A stretch of 64,000 nt of DNA from Streptomyces sp. CC208A (GCF_030010625.1 NZ_JASCXN010000009.1:142896-206895), one strand, 5' to 3'. Numbered from the stretch's first letter, positions 50,801 to 61,085 are shown. Numbers and translations are program-made. Notes: generated by a model not told the origin, from the letters alone.

Positions 50801-51845
50801 CGGCGCCCCGGCCCTCCACGACCTCGATGATCGTGACGCCCTGGATGCCCTCGGGGGAGGCCAGCGGCGAGGTCTGCGGGATCGACTGGCCGTCGAGCAC
50901 CACGACCAGGTGCGGGTGGTCGAGCAGCGGATGGTTCGGGCCCTGGAACCGCGGCCGCCCCTCGAGGCGGCCCGCGACCAGGTCCTCCAGCTCCCGCGCG
51001 TCCGTCGTGATCAGCCGCCGGCTGCCCGCGCCGTCACCGGGCCCCGGCGCCTGCACGTGCGGCAGCCACTTCGTCCACTCCCACGCGGGAGCGGCGCCGT
51101 CCCCGGTGGCGACGACGATCACCAGGTCCTCGGGGGAGTGCAGCGCCGCCAGCGAACCCACCATGGCGCGCGTCGTGGAACGCGCCGCGTCCGGCTCCCC
51201 GCTCACCGTCAGGTGGTAGAAGGCGCGCAGCGACACCGCCATCGGCAGCCCGTCCAGGGTGCCGTGCGCGCTGAGGAACCGCCGCATCGCACCGGCGGTC
51301 AGCGGCTCCAGCTCGTCCACCGGCGCCGTCTCGGGTGCGATCAGCGGGGTCGCCAGCTGCTGGCTGCCCAGACCGACGCGTACCTGCGCGAAGTCGCCGT
51401 CCCCGATCCGCCGCTCCCAGATCCGGCTGCCCTCGGCGACCAGCGCCCACAGCTGCTCCGGCGACGGGTGCAGATAGAACTGCGCGTCCCGCTGGAGCCG
51501 CGCCGTCCTCAGCACGGCCCGGCGCGTCTGCGTCAGGTACTTGAGGTAGTCGCGCCGCAGGTCCGCGAGCTGCCCCTGGGTGCCCCGCCGGTAGCGGACC
51601 AGCATCGCGATGGCCATTGCCACCGTCGACGCGATCATCACCATGCCCATGATCCGCATGATCGGGTTCGGCGTCATGAAGAAGAAGACCACCGAACCGC
51701 CCATGCCGAGCATCGGCAGGAGCTGCATCAGCGCACCCTCCTGCTGCCCGCGGGGCAGCTCCGGAGGAGGTTGCAACTGCACCTGCTCGTCGGGCACTTC
51801 TGACGGCAGCGCCCGGGGTGGGCGCTTGACGACGATCTGGCTCAC
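47880..51845 (-). CDS. eccC: Type VII secretion ATPase EccC (fused EccCa/EccCb)
   Basis: 1321 residues, the motor of the ESX system. N-terminal basic segment, two adjacent membrane helices (about 43-80, GGSVVFFFMTPNPIMRIMG and VMIASTVAMAIAMLV), then three FtsK/SpoIIIE-type ATPase domains with Walker A motifs GATGSGKS (about 471), GGPQSGKS (about 832) and GESESGKS (about 1120). Domain 1 has a clean Walker B (SLVLVIDEFSEL); domains 2 and 3 have VFLVIDGWGNF and LFVVVDDYDLV. Substrate C-termini dock on domain 3 in known systems. GTG 51845 start. Divergent from eccD. In many mycobacteria the protein is split in two genes; here it is one chain. Confidence 0.96.
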   Translation of the reverse strand: MSQIVVKRPPRALPSEVPDEQVQLQPPPELPRGQQEGALMQLLPMLGMGGSVVFFFMTPNPIMRIMGMVMIASTVAMAIAMLVRYRRGTQGQLADLRRDYLKYLTQTRRAVLRTARLQRDAQFYLHPSPEQLWALVAEGSRIWERRIGDGDFAQVRVGLGSQQLATPLIAPETAPVDELEPLTAGAMRRFLSAHGTLDGLPMAVSLRAFYHLTVSGEPDAARSTTRAMVGSLAALHSPEDLVIVVATGDGAAPAWEWTKWLPHVQAPGPGDGAGSRRLITTDARELEDLVAGRLEGRPRFQGPNHPLLDHPHLVVVLDGQSIPQTSPLASPEGIQGVTIIEVVEGRGAGVRGDLAVVVESGALRLESGDGHVYEGSPDELSPDAAEALARQLAPLRVAGGSDDDEPLLANLDFTDLLNLGDAASIDVSRTWRPRSRSERLRVPIGVGEDGVPVMLDLKEAAQEGMGPHGLCVGATGSGKSELLRTLVLGLAVTHSSETLNFVLADFKGGATFAGMSQMPHVAAVITNLADDLTLVDRMGDSIRGELNRRQEMLRDAGNYANIHDYEKARAAGAPLQPIPSLVLVIDEFSELLTAMPDFIEMFVQIGRIGRSLGVHLLLASQRLEEGRLRGLETYLSYRIGLRTFSAAESRAAIGVPDAYSLPNVPGSGYLKYGTDEMVRFKAAYVSGTYRANQHAAVAGGPLPVDRRPVPFTAAPVPVRYLEPEAKPKVPEARAAEDDALADSVLDVIVRRLEGRGVEAHQVWLPPLDNPPALDALLPGLAGVEGRGLTQPGYEAAGRLVVPLGVVDKPYEQRRDTLYRDFSGAAGHMQIIGGPQSGKSTLLRTLISAFALTHTPHEVQFYGLDFGGGGMASVAGLPHVGGVASRLDPERVRRTVAEVYGILSRREEYFRSAGVDSIGTYRRLRARGDISAADQPWGDVFLVIDGWGNFRTEYEGLEPAVVDIAARGLGYGIHLIVTASRSMEVRANLKDHLMNRLELRLGDTMDSELDRKIAANVPTGVPGRGLTPEKLHFMAAVPRIDGISSDSDLAEATAAMSQEVTRHWTAPGAPEVRLLPRELDAHALPAGHAEPQRGVAFAVDENNLEPVFVDFERDPFFLVFGESESGKSNLLRLLIKQISERYDGASAKFFVIDNRRALLDVTPPTHLAEYVPMSNNMEHHVDALADLMRRRSPSADVTAQQLRDRSWWSGPNLFVVVDDYDLVSTSSGNPLAKLTELLPFARDVGVRFIIARSAAGASRAAYESFMQRMMELGAQGVLLSGDPQEGDVLGGVRMRPMPAGRGVYVSRQRGNPLVQTGLMPEL

Positions 51846-52114
51846 AGCTCACCAATTTCCGTTGCCGGACGGAAAGTTCCTCTAGACGCCCCCGTGGCGA
51901 CGGGATCCATCCGCGGGGAGGGATCCTACTTTGGTGCCGGGTCACGGGTGGGCGGTAGGGTGGCCCGAAATATTTGCGTGGCCATGAACTATCGCAAAAA
52001 ACGGGTCATTCGGAGCGCGGCATCCGAGGCGCGGGACGCCCCGCGCCCGGGCCGCGGACGGCCCACGGAGGCCCACGGCCGCCGGACAGGCATCACCACG
52101 AGGGGAAGCAGCAG
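51846..52114. promoter_or_regulatory. Divergent promoter region between eccC and eccD
   Basis: 269 bp without a gene. The middle part (about 51968-52012) is much richer in A/T (ATATTTGCG, CGCAAAAAACGG) than the flanks and probably contains the promoters. A GGATCC pair at 51902-51927 forms a short inverted repeat. GAGGGG near 52100 is the eccD ribosome-binding site. Confidence 0.45.
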
Positions 52115-53620
52115 GTGAGTATGACGGCCCCAGCCACGGCCGGCGGAGCCGGCCAGTCGGCTCCCACCGCCGTGTTCCACGGCGGCACCGGCTTCTGCCG
52201 GATCACCGTCGTCGCGCCCGACGGCCGCGTCGACGTCGCACTGCCCGAGGACGTCGCGCTCGCCGACCTCTACCCGGAGGTGCTCCGCCTCTCCGGCCAG
52301 ACCCCGGCCCCCGGCGCCCCCGTCGGCTACCACCTGGTCCGCCGCGACGGCACCGTCCTCGACGGCAGCCGCTCCCTGGCCGCCCAGCGCATCCTCGACG
52401 GCGAGCTGCTGTCGCTGCGCCCCTTCGCCGACTCGCTGCCCCCGGCCGTCTTCGACGACGTCTCCGACGCGGTGGCCTCCGCCGTCTCCCGCGACCGCAC
52501 CCTGTGGTCCGACGCCCTGATGCGCGGCGCGGGACTCTTCGGCGGATCGGTCCTCCTCGTCCTGCTCGCCTTCGTCCTGTGGACGGCCGAGCCCCGGCAC
52601 GACATGCACGGCCTGCCCGGCATCCTGGCCGGCGTCACCGCTGTCCTGCTCCTCGCCCTGGCGGCGGTACGCGCCCGCGTGTACGACGACCGCGGCTCGG
52701 CCGTGGCCCTGGGCATCGGCGCCCTGGCCAACGCAGCCGTCGCCGGCTCAGGACTGCTCTCCCTCGCCGACGGCCAGGGCATCGGCAAGCTCCAGTTCCT
52801 GCTGGCCTGCGCCGCCGTCCTCGTCGGCGCCGTGATCCTCACCGCCGTCGCTCCCAGCGGCGACGGACCCTTCGTCGCCTTCGTCCTCGCCTCGGCCGTC
52901 GGCATGCTCGTCGGCTTCGCCGCCATCCTGACGAACCTCACCCCGGCCGAGACCGCCGCGGTCTGCGCCCCCTTCGCCGTCGGCGCGCTCGCCTTCCTGC
53001 CGGGGCTCTCCACCCGCTTCGCCCGTCTCCCCATCGGCTTCGAACCGCCCCGCACCAGCCTCGGCGGATACGGCTCCGACACCGAGCCCCAGGGCCCGGT
53101 CGACGCCGCCCGGATCGCCGCCCAGGCCCGCCGCGGCCACGAACTCCTCGTCGGCCTCGTCGGCGGCTGCGCCCTCGTCGCCGTCGGCTCCGCCGCCGTC
53201 CTCGGCTTCTCCGACACCGTGTGGGGGCAGCTCCTCGCCCTCGCCACCGGCGTCGCCATGCTGATGCGCGCCCACCTGTTCCGCTACACCGCGCAGGTCG
53301 GCTGCGCCCTCGCGGCCGGCCTCGGCTCCCTCGTCCTGCTGGGCCTCGGCCTCTGCCTGAACCCGCCCACGGACCTCCTCCTGGAGGCCCTGAAGGGCGA
53401 CGGCACGGCGCTCGACATCCGTACGGTCTGGCTCTCCGCCGCCATCGCGGGCGTCGCCGCCCTCCTCACGGCCATCGGCCTCATCGTCCCGCGCAAGGGC
53501 GTCACCCCCTTCTGGGGCCGCTTCCTGGAGATCGCCGAGACCTTCGTCCTGCTCACGCTGCTGCCGCTCTGCCTCGCGGTCTTCGACGTCTACCACTCCA
53601 TCCGGGCGCTGACCTCCTGA
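52115..53620 (+). CDS. eccD: Type VII secretion integral membrane protein EccD
   Basis: 501 residues. N-terminal ubiquitin-like (YukD) domain about 15-105 ([29 protein letters not shown]) and then about eleven membrane helices from residue 130 on. EccD forms the pore-lining dimer of the ESX membrane complex. A long cytoplasmic loop between helices 6 and 7 ([17 protein letters not shown]) is typical. The GTG at 52115 is 9 nt after GAGGGG; the ATG two codons further is a weaker candidate. It is separated from the other core genes by the divergent eccC. Confidence 0.92.
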   Translation: MSMTAPATAGGAGQSAPTAVFHGGTGFCRITVVAPDGRVDVALPEDVALADLYPEVLRLSGQTPAPGAPVGYHLVRRDGTVLDGSRSLAAQRILDGELLSLRPFADSLPPAVFDDVSDAVASAVSRDRTLWSDALMRGAGLFGGSVLLVLLAFVLWTAEPRHDMHGLPGILAGVTAVLLLALAAVRARVYDDRGSAVALGIGALANAAVAGSGLLSLADGQGIGKLQFLLACAAVLVGAVILTAVAPSGDGPFVAFVLASAVGMLVGFAAILTNLTPAETAAVCAPFAVGALAFLPGLSTRFARLPIGFEPPRTSLGGYGSDTEPQGPVDAARIAAQARRGHELLVGLVGGCALVAVGSAAVLGFSDTVWGQLLALATGVAMLMRAHLFRYTAQVGCALAAGLGSLVLLGLGLCLNPPTDLLLEALKGDGTALDIRTVWLSAAIAGVAALLTAIGLIVPRKGVTPFWGRFLEIAETFVLLTLLPLCLAVFDVYHSIRALTS

Positions 53621-53636
53621 GCCGAGCTGGTACGCT
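53609..53636 (+). promoter_or_regulatory. Candidate rpsO promoter
   Basis: CTGACC (53609-53614), 16-nt spacer and TACGCT (53631-53636) fit the -35/-10 layout of the major sigma factor with 4/6 and TAnnnT agreement. It overlaps the end of eccD. The leader that follows is about 170 nt. Confidence 0.4.
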
Positions 53637-53676
53637 GTGTGACGGCCGTTTGTGTACGCGCTCCCGGAAACCTTCG

Positions 53677-53706
53677 AGGTTCCCTTCAAGGTTCCCTTCA
53701 AAGTTC
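53677..53706 (+). repeat. 12-bp tandem repeat in the rpsO leader
   Basis: AGGTTCCCTTCA at 53677-53688 is repeated exactly at 53689-53700 and is followed by AAGTTC. The position in the leader of a ribosomal-protein gene suggests a control element, but no secondary structure is obvious. Confidence 0.6.
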
Positions 53707-53808
53707 GGGGAGCAGCGCTCATCGGACCTTCGCTCCCGAGTCACGGAAGCTTCCCCTGAGACCAAGACCAGGGGCACTCGTGGGCGCACGAACCTAGAGG
53801 AGATCCGC

Positions 53809-54099
53809 GTGGCTCTCGACGCCGCCGTCAAGAAGCAGATCATGGCCGAGTTCGGCACCAAGGAGGGCGACACCGGCTCCCCCGAGGTCCAGGTCGCCAT
53901 GCTGTCCCGCCGCATCTCGGACCTGACCGAGCACCTCAAGACCCACAAGCACGACCACCACTCCCGCCGTGGTCTGCTGATCCTGGTCGGCCAGCGCCGC
54001 CGCCTGCTGCAGTACCTGGCCAAGAAGGACATCCAGCGCTTCCGTACGCTGGTCGACCGCCTCGGCATCCGCCGCGGTGCGGCCGGCGGCGCTAAGTAA
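53809..54099 (+). CDS. rpsO: Ribosomal protein S15
   Basis: 96 residues, binds 16S rRNA in the central domain. The conserved segments [51 protein letters not shown] and [13 protein letters not shown] are all present. GTG start with GAGGAG 5-8 nt upstream; slightly longer than the usual 89 because of a few residues at each end. Followed by a hairpin and pnp, the arrangement conserved from E. coli to Streptomyces. Confidence 0.96.
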   Translation: MALDAAVKKQIMAEFGTKEGDTGSPEVQVAMLSRRISDLTEHLKTHKHDHHSRRGLLILVGQRRRLLQYLAKKDIQRFRTLVDRLGIRRGAAGGAK

Positions 54100-54108
54100 G
54101 ATGCCGTG

Positions 54109-54145
54109 AAGGGAGCGGTTCCCACTTTCAGGGGGCCGCTCCCTT
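54109..54145 (+). terminator. rpsO-pnp intergenic hairpin
   Basis: AAGGGAGCGG (54109-54118) pairs with CCGCTCCCTT (54136-54145) around a 17-nt loop whose CCC/GGG can extend the structure; a short T-rich TTTGCTG follows. In related Streptomyces the rpsO-pnp hairpin is reported to be a partial terminator and RNase III site; that role is likely here. Confidence 0.75.
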
Positions 54146-54365
54146 TGCTGTACGTGCGCGAAGTACCGACCGGCAATTACTCTGGTCGCAGAACGCCACG
54201 ATCCGCGCGAGAAGCAGCCGGCACGCCGCCGGTCCTCGGTAGTGGCCCCCGGACCTCATCCCGGGTGCTTCGATCGAAGACCGGCCCGCCACATCAGTGC
54301 TTCTCCCGCACCGTCCCGCGCCACACGGGCGCCCGGACCAAAGACGAACGTAGGAGAAACCCATA
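54146..54365 (+). promoter_or_regulatory. pnp upstream region
   Basis: 220 bp with no gene. A TACTCT box at 54178-54183 may be the -10 of a separate pnp promoter, without a convincing -35. The region before the start is AGGAGAAA, the pnp ribosome-binding site. Confidence 0.4.
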
Positions 54366-56576
54366 GTGGAGAACGAGACCCACTACGCCGAGGCCGTCAT
54401 CGACAACGGCACCTTCGGCACCCGCACCATCCGCTTCGAGACGGGCCGCCTCGCCCGCCAGGCCGCCGGCTCCGCCGTCGCCTACCTCGACGACGACACC
54501 ATGGTGCTCTCGGCGACCACCGCCTCCAAGCGCCCCAAGGACCAGCTCGACTTCTTCCCCCTCACGGTGGACGTCGAGGAGCGGATGTACTCCGCCGGCA
54601 AGATCCCCGGCTCCTTCTTCCGCCGCGAGGGCCGCCCCTCCGAGGACGCCATCCTCACCTGCCGCCTGATCGACCGCCCGCTGCGCCCGTCCTTCAAGAA
54701 GGGCCTGCGCAACGAGATCCAGGTCGTCGCCACGATCATGGCCCTCAACCCCGACCACCTGTACGACGTCGTCGCGATCAACGCCGCGTCCGCGTCCACC
54801 CAGCTGGCCGGCCTGCCCTTCTCCGGCCCGATCGGCGGCGTCCGCGTCGCGCTGATCCGCGGCCAGTGGGTCGCCTTCCCGACGCACACCGAGCTCGAGG
54901 ACGCCGTCTTCGACATGGTCGTCGCGGGCCGCACCCTGGAGGACGGCGACGTCGCGATCATGATGGTCGAGGCCGAGGCCACCGAGCAGACCATCCAGCT
55001 CGTCAAGGGCGGCGCCGAGGCGCCGACCGAGGAGATCGTCGCCGCGGGCCTCGAGGCCGCGAAGCCGTTCATCAAGGTCCTCTGCAAGGCCCAGGCCGAC
55101 CTGGCCGCCAAGGCCGCCAAGCCGGAGACCGAGTTCCCGATCTTCCTGGACTACCAGGACGACGTGTACGCGGCCCTCGCCGACGCCGTCCGCGGCGAGC
55201 TCGCCCAGGCGCTCACCATCGCCGGCAAGCAGGAGCGCGAGGCCGAGCTGGACCGCGTCAAGGAGCTCGCCGCCGAGAAGCTCCTCCCGGCCTTCGAGGG
55301 CCGCGAGAAGGAGATCTCCGCCGCCTACCGCTCCCTGACCAAGGCCCTGGTCCGCGAGCGCGTCATCAAGGACAAGATCCGCATCGACGGCCGCGGCGTC
55401 ACGGACATCCGTACGCTCGCCGCCGAGGTCGAGGCCATCCCGCGCGTGCACGGCTCCGCCCTGTTCGAGCGTGGCGAGACCCAGATCCTGGGCGTCACCA
55501 CCCTCAACATGCTCCGCATGGAGCAGCAGCTGGACACCCTCTCCCCGGTGACCCGCAAGCGCTACATGCACAACTACAACTTCCCGCCGTACTCCACCGG
55601 CGAGACCGGCCGCGTCGGCTCCCCGAAGCGCCGCGAGATCGGCCACGGCGCCCTCGCCGAGCGCGCCCTCGTCCCGGTCCTGCCGACCCGCGAGGAGTTC
55701 CCGTACGCGATCCGCCAGGTGTCCGAGGCCCTCGGCTCCAACGGCTCGACGTCCATGGGCTCGGTCTGCGCCTCCACCATGTCGCTGCTGAACGCCGGTG
55801 TGCCGCTCAAGGCCCCCGTCGCCGGCATCGCCATGGGCCTGATCTCCCAGGAGATCGACGGCGAGACCCACTACGTCACCCTCACCGACATCCTCGGTGC
55901 GGAGGACGCCTTCGGCGACATGGACTTCAAGGTCGCCGGTACGAAGGAGTTCGTCACCGCCCTCCAGCTCGACACCAAGCTGGACGGCATCCCGGCCTCC
56001 GTCCTGGCCGCGGCCCTCAAGCAGGCCCGCGACGCCCGCCTCCACATCCTCGACGTGATGATGGAAGCGATCGACACCCCGGACGAGATGTCCCCGAACG
56101 CCCCGCGGATCATCACCGTCAAGATCCCCGTGGACAAGATCGGCGAGGTCATCGGCCCCAAGGGCAAGATGATCAACCAGATCCAGGAGGACACCGGCGC
56201 CGAGATCACGATCGAGGACGACGGCACCATCTACATCGGTGCCGCCGACGGCCCGGCCGCCGAGGCCGCCCGCGCCACGATCAACGGCATCGCCAACCCG
56301 ACCATGCCGGAGGTCGGCGAGCGCTACCTGGGCACGGTCGTCAAGACCACCACCTTCGGTGCCTTCGTCTCCCTGCTCCCGGGCAAGGACGGCCTGCTGC
56401 ACATCTCGCAGATCCGCAAGCTCGCCGGCGGCAAGCGCGTGGAGAACGTCGAGGACGTGCTCCCGGTCGGCTCCAAGGTCCAGGTCGAGATCGCCGAGAT
56501 CGACCAGCGCGGCAAGCTCTCCCTGATCCCCGTGATCGAGGGCGAGGAGACGGACAAGGACGACACCGACCAGTGA
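54366..56576 (+). CDS. pnp: Polynucleotide phosphorylase
   Basis: 736 residues. A trimeric 3'-5' phosphorolytic exoribonuclease that also adds 3' tails; in Streptomyces it is the main tail-adding enzyme. Order: RNase PH domain 1 (from 15), helical domain (about 240-320), RNase PH domain 2 (about 350-560, with the catalytic area [14 protein letters not shown] and GLISQEIDG), KH (about 580-640, [12 protein letters not shown]) and S1 (about 650-720, [20 protein letters not shown]). All domains are intact. GTG with AGGAG upstream. Its TGA overlaps the GTG of the M16 peptidase (GTGA), so the two are coupled. Confidence 0.97.
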   Translation: MENETHYAEAVIDNGTFGTRTIRFETGRLARQAAGSAVAYLDDDTMVLSATTASKRPKDQLDFFPLTVDVEERMYSAGKIPGSFFRREGRPSEDAILTCRLIDRPLRPSFKKGLRNEIQVVATIMALNPDHLYDVVAINAASASTQLAGLPFSGPIGGVRVALIRGQWVAFPTHTELEDAVFDMVVAGRTLEDGDVAIMMVEAEATEQTIQLVKGGAEAPTEEIVAAGLEAAKPFIKVLCKAQADLAAKAAKPETEFPIFLDYQDDVYAALADAVRGELAQALTIAGKQEREAELDRVKELAAEKLLPAFEGREKEISAAYRSLTKALVRERVIKDKIRIDGRGVTDIRTLAAEVEAIPRVHGSALFERGETQILGVTTLNMLRMEQQLDTLSPVTRKRYMHNYNFPPYSTGETGRVGSPKRREIGHGALAERALVPVLPTREEFPYAIRQVSEALGSNGSTSMGSVCASTMSLLNAGVPLKAPVAGIAMGLISQEIDGETHYVTLTDILGAEDAFGDMDFKVAGTKEFVTALQLDTKLDGIPASVLAAALKQARDARLHILDVMMEAIDTPDEMSPNAPRIITVKIPVDKIGEVIGPKGKMINQIQEDTGAEITIEDDGTIYIGAADGPAAEAARATINGIANPTMPEVGERYLGTVVKTTTFGAFVSLLPGKDGLLHISQIRKLAGGKRVENVEDVLPVGSKVQVEIAEIDQRGKLSLIPVIEGEETDKDDTDQ

Positions 56577-57949
56577 CGTCCCGCAGTTCCGCGACGACGG
56601 CCCGCCCCTCCCGGGGGCGGGCCGTCGCCCGTACCCAAACGCTTCTGCCCGGCAAGGACGGCATCGGCACCGTCCGCCGCACCGTCCTCCCCGGCGGCCT
56701 GCGCGTCGTCACCGAGACCCTCCCCTCGGTGCGCTCCGCGACCTTCGGCATCTGGGCCCACGTAGGCTCCCGGGACGAGACCCCGGCGCTCAACGGCGCC
56801 ACCCACTACCTGGAGCACCTCCTCTTCAAGGGCACCGCCAAGCGGTCCGCCCTCGACATCTCCGCCGCGATCGACGCGGTCGGCGGCGAGATGAACGCCT
56901 TCACGGCGAAGGAGTACACCTGCTACTACGCCCGGGTCCTCGACACCGACCTGCCGCTGGCGATCGACGTCGTCTGCGACATGCTCACGGGCTCGCTCAT
57001 CCTCGACGAGGACGTGGACGCCGAGCGCGGCGTCATCCTCGAGGAGATCGCGATGACCGAGGACGACCCCGGCGACGTGGTGCACGACCTGTTCGCGCAG
57101 ACCATGTTCGGCGACACCCCGCTGGGCCGCCCGGTCCTCGGCACCGTCGACACGATCAACGCGCTCACCCGCGGCCAGATCGCCCGCTTCTACAAGAAGC
57201 ACTACGACCCCACCCACCTGGTCGTCGCCGCCGCGGGCAACGTGGACCACGCCACGGTGGTACGACAGGTCCGCCGCGCCTTCGAGAAGGCCGGCGCCCT
57301 CACCCGTACCGACGCCGTCCCGGTCGCCCCCCGCGAGGGCGCCAGGACCATCCGTACGGCGGGCCGCGTCGAGCACCTGAACCGGAAGACGGAGCAGGCG
57401 CACGTGGTCCTCGGCATGCCCGGCCTGGCCCGCACCGACGACCGCCGCTGGGCGCTCGGCGTGCTGAACACCGCCCTCGGCGGCGGCATGTCCTCCCGCC
57501 TCTTCCAGGAGGTCCGGGAGAAGCGCGGCCTGGCCTACAGCGTGTACTCGTACACCTCGGGCTTCGCCGACTGCGGCCTCTTCGGCGTGTACGCGGGCTG
57601 CCGCCCGAACCAGGTCCACGACGTGCTGGGGATCTGCCGGGACGAGCTCGACAAGGTGGCCGCCGACGGCCTCACCGACGACGAGATCGCCCGCGCCATC
57701 GGCCAGCTCTCCGGCTCCACCGTCCTCGGCCTGGAGGACACCGGCGCCCTGATGAACCGCATCGGCAAGAGCGAGCTGTGCTGGGGCGACCAGATGTCGG
57801 TGGACGACATGCTGGCCAGGATCGCGGCCGTCACCCCGGACGAGGTCCGGGAGGTCGCCCGTGACGTCCTGACCCTGCGGCCCTCGCTCTCGGTGATAGG
57901 CCCCCTCAAGGACAAGCAGGCGGACCGCCTCCACCAGGCCGTCTCCTGA
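56573..57949 (+). CDS. M16-family zinc peptidase (processing-peptidase-like)
   Basis: 458 residues. The inverted zinc motif HYLEH (His78-Glu81-His82) in the active M16 N-terminal half and the downstream E in [11 protein letters not shown] are present; the C-terminal half contains the [10 protein letters not shown] and the R-Y-like [15 protein letters not shown] segments. Homologous to insulinase/mitochondrial processing peptidase-type proteins that sit next to pnp in actinobacteria. Cytosolic, no signal peptide. The GTG overlaps the pnp stop; the first 25 residues (Thr/Ser/Arg-rich) are poorly conserved, so a start further in is possible. Natural substrate unknown. Confidence 0.93.
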   Translation: MTSRSSATTARPSRGRAVARTQTLLPGKDGIGTVRRTVLPGGLRVVTETLPSVRSATFGIWAHVGSRDETPALNGATHYLEHLLFKGTAKRSALDISAAIDAVGGEMNAFTAKEYTCYYARVLDTDLPLAIDVVCDMLTGSLILDEDVDAERGVILEEIAMTEDDPGDVVHDLFAQTMFGDTPLGRPVLGTVDTINALTRGQIARFYKKHYDPTHLVVAAAGNVDHATVVRQVRRAFEKAGALTRTDAVPVAPREGARTIRTAGRVEHLNRKTEQAHVVLGMPGLARTDDRRWALGVLNTALGGGMSSRLFQEVREKRGLAYSVYSYTSGFADCGLFGVYAGCRPNQVHDVLGICRDELDKVAADGLTDDEIARAIGQLSGSTVLGLEDTGALMNRIGKSELCWGDQMSVDDMLARIAAVTPDEVREVARDVLTLRPSLSVIGPLKDKQADRLHQAVS

Positions 57950-57962
57950 CCTCCACCCCTAA

Positions 57963-58727
<765 letters not shown>

Positions 58728-58732
58728 CGGCC

Positions 58733-59185
58733 ATGGGCGGCAAGATCACGTACGTCTTCCTCTCCACCGTCCTGGTCCTGGTCTTCGGGGTGGTGGCGAT
58801 GGAGGGCGTCCTGCTCCTCCTGACCGGTGAGCCGGCGGCCATGGGCATGGGCGCGGTGGCGTTCCTGCTGCCGTGCGTCGGCGCCTGGTTCCTGTGGAAG
58901 AACACCCGCTTCGCGCGCCGGGCCCACCGGCTGGCCGCGGAGCTGGAGGCCGAGGGCGGGCTCCCCGTCGACGACCTGAAGCGCACCCAGGGCGGCCGGA
59001 TCGACCGCGACTCCGCGGACGAGGTCTTCGCCCGGCGCAAGGCCGAGACGGAGGAGTCCCCGGAGGACTGGCGCTGCTGGTTCCGGCTCGCGGTCGCCTA
59101 CCACGACGCCCGCGACACCCCCCGGGCCCGCAAGGCGATGCAGCGGGCCATCGCCCTCCACGAGGGCCGGGCGGTCAGCGCCTGA
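58733..59185 (+). CDS. Membrane protein with two helices and a TPR-like tail
   Basis: 150 residues. Two membrane helices (about 6-30 and 38-55) followed by a charged helical region with ESPEDWRCWFRLAVAYHDA and RKAMQRAIALHEG, which resembles one TPR-type helix pair. ATG 58733 is 5 bp after dapB, so it is probably co-transcribed. The last 11 bp overlap the end of the convergent PH-domain-like gene. No functional assignment is possible. Confidence 0.72.
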   Translation: MGGKITYVFLSTVLVLVFGVVAMEGVLLLLTGEPAAMGMGAVAFLLPCVGAWFLWKNTRFARRAHRLAAELEAEGGLPVDDLKRTQGGRIDRDSADEVFARRKAETEESPEDWRCWFRLAVAYHDARDTPRARKAMQRAIALHEGRAVSA

Positions 59186-59723
59186 CGCCGTACTCGGCGT
59201 GCCACGCCTCGACGGTGTCGGCGGCCCGGTCGAAGGCCTCGGTCCGGGAGAGGAAGTCGGCGCTGTGGTCGGTGAACAGCACCAGCTGCTCGCCGGCCAC
59301 CCGGTCGAGCAGCAGCGCCTGTCCCTGGACGGTGCGCGGGAGGTTCAGCCAGCGCACCGGCTGCTGGGCGGTGCGGACCGAGGCCACCTTCGGCCAGGGG
59401 GTGGTGGCGGTGGAGAAGAAGCCGACGCGCCGCAGCCCCGCCCGGCTCACCCAGGTGCCCATGCGCAGCAGCCGCAGCGCGGCCAGGATGATCAGCACGG
59501 CGACGCCGAAGGTGACGAGCGCCCCGTCGACGGCACCGGCGGCGATGATGATCACCGCGGCGAGCAGCACGAACGAGGCGAGCAGCAGCGCGAGCGCCGC
59601 CGCGCCGACCCGGTAGGACCCCGGCCGGTACGGACGGCGCCACTGGTCGTGGTCGTCGAACGGGAGCGCGACGGCATCGGCGGTGTCGAAGGCGCGGTCG
59701 GCCGTCAGGAAGGGCAGGGGCAC
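59175..59723 (-). CDS. Membrane protein with PH-like (bPH2-type) domain
   Basis: 182 residues. A polar N-terminus (about 1-42) leads to two membrane helices (about 43-85) and then a beta-rich part with MGTWVSRAGLRRVGFFSTATTPWPKVASVRTA and LLLDRVAGEQLVLFTDHSADFLSRTEAFD. This fits the bacterial PH-domain (bPH2/DUF304-like) proteins common in actinobacteria. GTG 59723. The 3' end overlaps the convergent gene by 11 bp, and no terminator is visible. Function unknown. Confidence 0.7.
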   Translation of the reverse strand: MPLPFLTADRAFDTADAVALPFDDHDQWRRPYRPGSYRVGAAALALLLASFVLLAAVIIIAAGAVDGALVTFGVAVLIILAALRLLRMGTWVSRAGLRRVGFFSTATTPWPKVASVRTAQQPVRWLNLPRTVQGQALLLDRVAGEQLVLFTDHSADFLSRTEAFDRAADTVEAWHAEYGVRR

Positions 59724-59777
59724 GGCGGTTCCTCACTCACAGGCACGCTCGAAGGGGCGGTGCCCGGTGAGGCTACC

Positions 59778-60017
59778 TCAGCGCTGGTCGGAGGCCTCGG
59801 ACTGCTGCCGGTGCGCGGGCGCGTCCGTACTGTCGAGGGACGGCATCCCCAGGACCAGGGAGCCCACGAGGCCGGCGACGACGGTCAGCCCGAGCAGCGT
59901 ACGTCCCACGACCTGCCCCGGCCTGAGCCGCTCCCGGGGCGGCGGAGTGACGTTACTGCGGAACCCGTCGGCCTCCGCCACGAACGCGAACGGTACGGCC
60001 TCTGCCCGCCTGGACAT
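59778..60017 (-). CDS. Small single-span membrane protein
   Basis: 79 residues. Charged N-terminus, PPPRERLRPGQ, one membrane helix (about 36-55, GRTLLGLTVVAGLVGSLVLG) and a short polar tail. ATG 60017 is preferred since the GAGGAGAG ribosome-binding site is properly spaced; the GTG 9 nt upstream would sit on it. Codon bias supports coding. It reads away from thyX. Function unknown. Confidence 0.65.
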   Translation of the reverse strand: MSRRAEAVPFAFVAEADGFRSNVTPPPRERLRPGQVVGRTLLGLTVVAGLVGSLVLGMPSLDSTDAPAHRQQSEASDQR

Positions 60018-60218
60018 GGATGGCACTCTCCTCGGTGGTCGTCATATGCCTCATGGGTCTCTCATGGGTACAGACGAGCGAATCGAGGATGTGGTGCCGT
60101 TTTTTCACCGAAGAAGCCGAATCTCCTCCCTCGGACGGAGGCCGGGGCGGGTGCGTACTCCCCGGGACGGACGTCGTTAGAGTGGGCGACTGCGATTGGC
60201 GACTGGAAGGTACTGCTG
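60018..60218. promoter_or_regulatory. Divergent promoter region upstream of thyX
   Basis: 201 bp. TAGAGT at 60178-60183 may be the thyX -10; the -35 is not evident. GGAAGG lies 9 nt before the thyX GTG. A T6 run (about 60103) is the richest A/T spot and would lie upstream of the minus-strand gene. Confidence 0.35.
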
Positions 60219-60959
60219 GTGACCGACACCCCCACCGAGCCCGTGAAGATCGACCTCCGGAGCGATGTCACCGTCGAACTGGTGAAGAGCGCCGCCGCCG
60301 ACTCCGACGTCCTGTGGGCGGCCCGGGTCTCCACGGCGGGGGAGCAGTCCCTCGACGAGCTCCAGAAGGACCCGGAGCGCTCGAAGGGCCTGATCAACTA
60401 TCTGATGCGGGACCGTCACGGCAGCCCCTTCGAGCACAACTCGATGACCTTCTTCATCAGCGCCCCGATCTTCGTCTTCCGCGAGTTCATGCGGCACCGG
60501 GTGGGCTGGTCGTACAACGAGGAGTCCGGCCGCTACCGGGAGCTCCAGCCGGTCTTCTACGTCCCCGACACCTCCCGCAAGCTGGTCCAGGAGGGCCGCC
60601 CGGGCAAGTACGTCTTCGTCGAGGGCACCCCGGAGCAGCACGAGCTCACCAGCCGGGCCATGGAGGACTCGTACCGCCAGGCGTACGAGACGTACCAGGA
60701 GATGCTCGCGGCCGGCGTCGCCCGCGAGGTGGCCCGCTCGGTCCTCCCGGTCGGCCTCTACTCCTCGATGTACGCCACCTGCAACGCCCGCTCGCTGATG
60801 CACTTCCTCGGCCTGCGCACCCAGCACGAGCTGGCCGCGGTCCCGTCCTTCCCGCAGCGGGAGATCGAGATGGTCGGCGAGAAGATGGAGGAGCACTGGG
60901 CCCGGCTGATGCCGCTGACCCACGCGGCCTTCAACAAGAACGGACGGGTCGCACCGTAG
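60219..60959 (+). CDS. thyX: FAD-dependent thymidylate synthase ThyX
   Basis: 246 residues. Makes dTMP from dUMP using methylene-THF and reduced FAD. The signature RHRx7S is exact (Arg92-His93-Arg94 to Ser103, RHRVGWSYNEES); the SPFEHNSMTFFI and SRYRELQP-like GRYRELQPVFYVP segments and NARSLMHFLGLR are also present. GTG 60219 with GGAAGG upstream. Followed by the dapA promoter/leader region. Because ThyX is unrelated to human thymidylate synthase, the family is a known drug target. Confidence 0.96.
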   Translation: MTDTPTEPVKIDLRSDVTVELVKSAAADSDVLWAARVSTAGEQSLDELQKDPERSKGLINYLMRDRHGSPFEHNSMTFFISAPIFVFREFMRHRVGWSYNEESGRYRELQPVFYVPDTSRKLVQEGRPGKYVFVEGTPEQHELTSRAMEDSYRQAYETYQEMLAAGVAREVARSVLPVGLYSSMYATCNARSLMHFLGLRTQHELAAVPSFPQREIEMVGEKMEEHWARLMPLTHAAFNKNGRVAP

Positions 60960-60980
60960 GGCACAGATGTTCGCCCACTC

Positions 60981-61026
60981 TCACGAAGTGTCCGTATTGC
61001 GACGTTTCGTGAAGTTCATCTAGGCT
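60981..61026 (+). promoter_or_regulatory. dapA promoter with flanking inverted repeat
   Basis: TTGCGA (60997-61002), an 18-nt spacer and TAGGCT (61021-61026) make a good main-sigma promoter. An inverted repeat TCACGAA (60981-60987) / TTCGTGA (61006-61012) straddles the -35 box and is a likely operator. Confidence 0.6.
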
Positions 61027-61037
61027 GATCAAACGGA

Positions 61038-61085
61038 CCCGGCACTGCTTGAACCCCCGAGCAGGCAGTGCCGGGCTCCTCTTCT
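61038..61085 (+). terminator. Hairpin in the dapA leader (attenuator-like)
   Basis: An 11-bp stem (61038-61048 with 61065-61075), 16-nt loop, then CTCCTCTTCT. It lies between the probable transcription start and the dapA ATG, about 60 nt before the gene. It can be the thyX terminator, a leader attenuator of dapA, or both. Confidence 0.6.
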
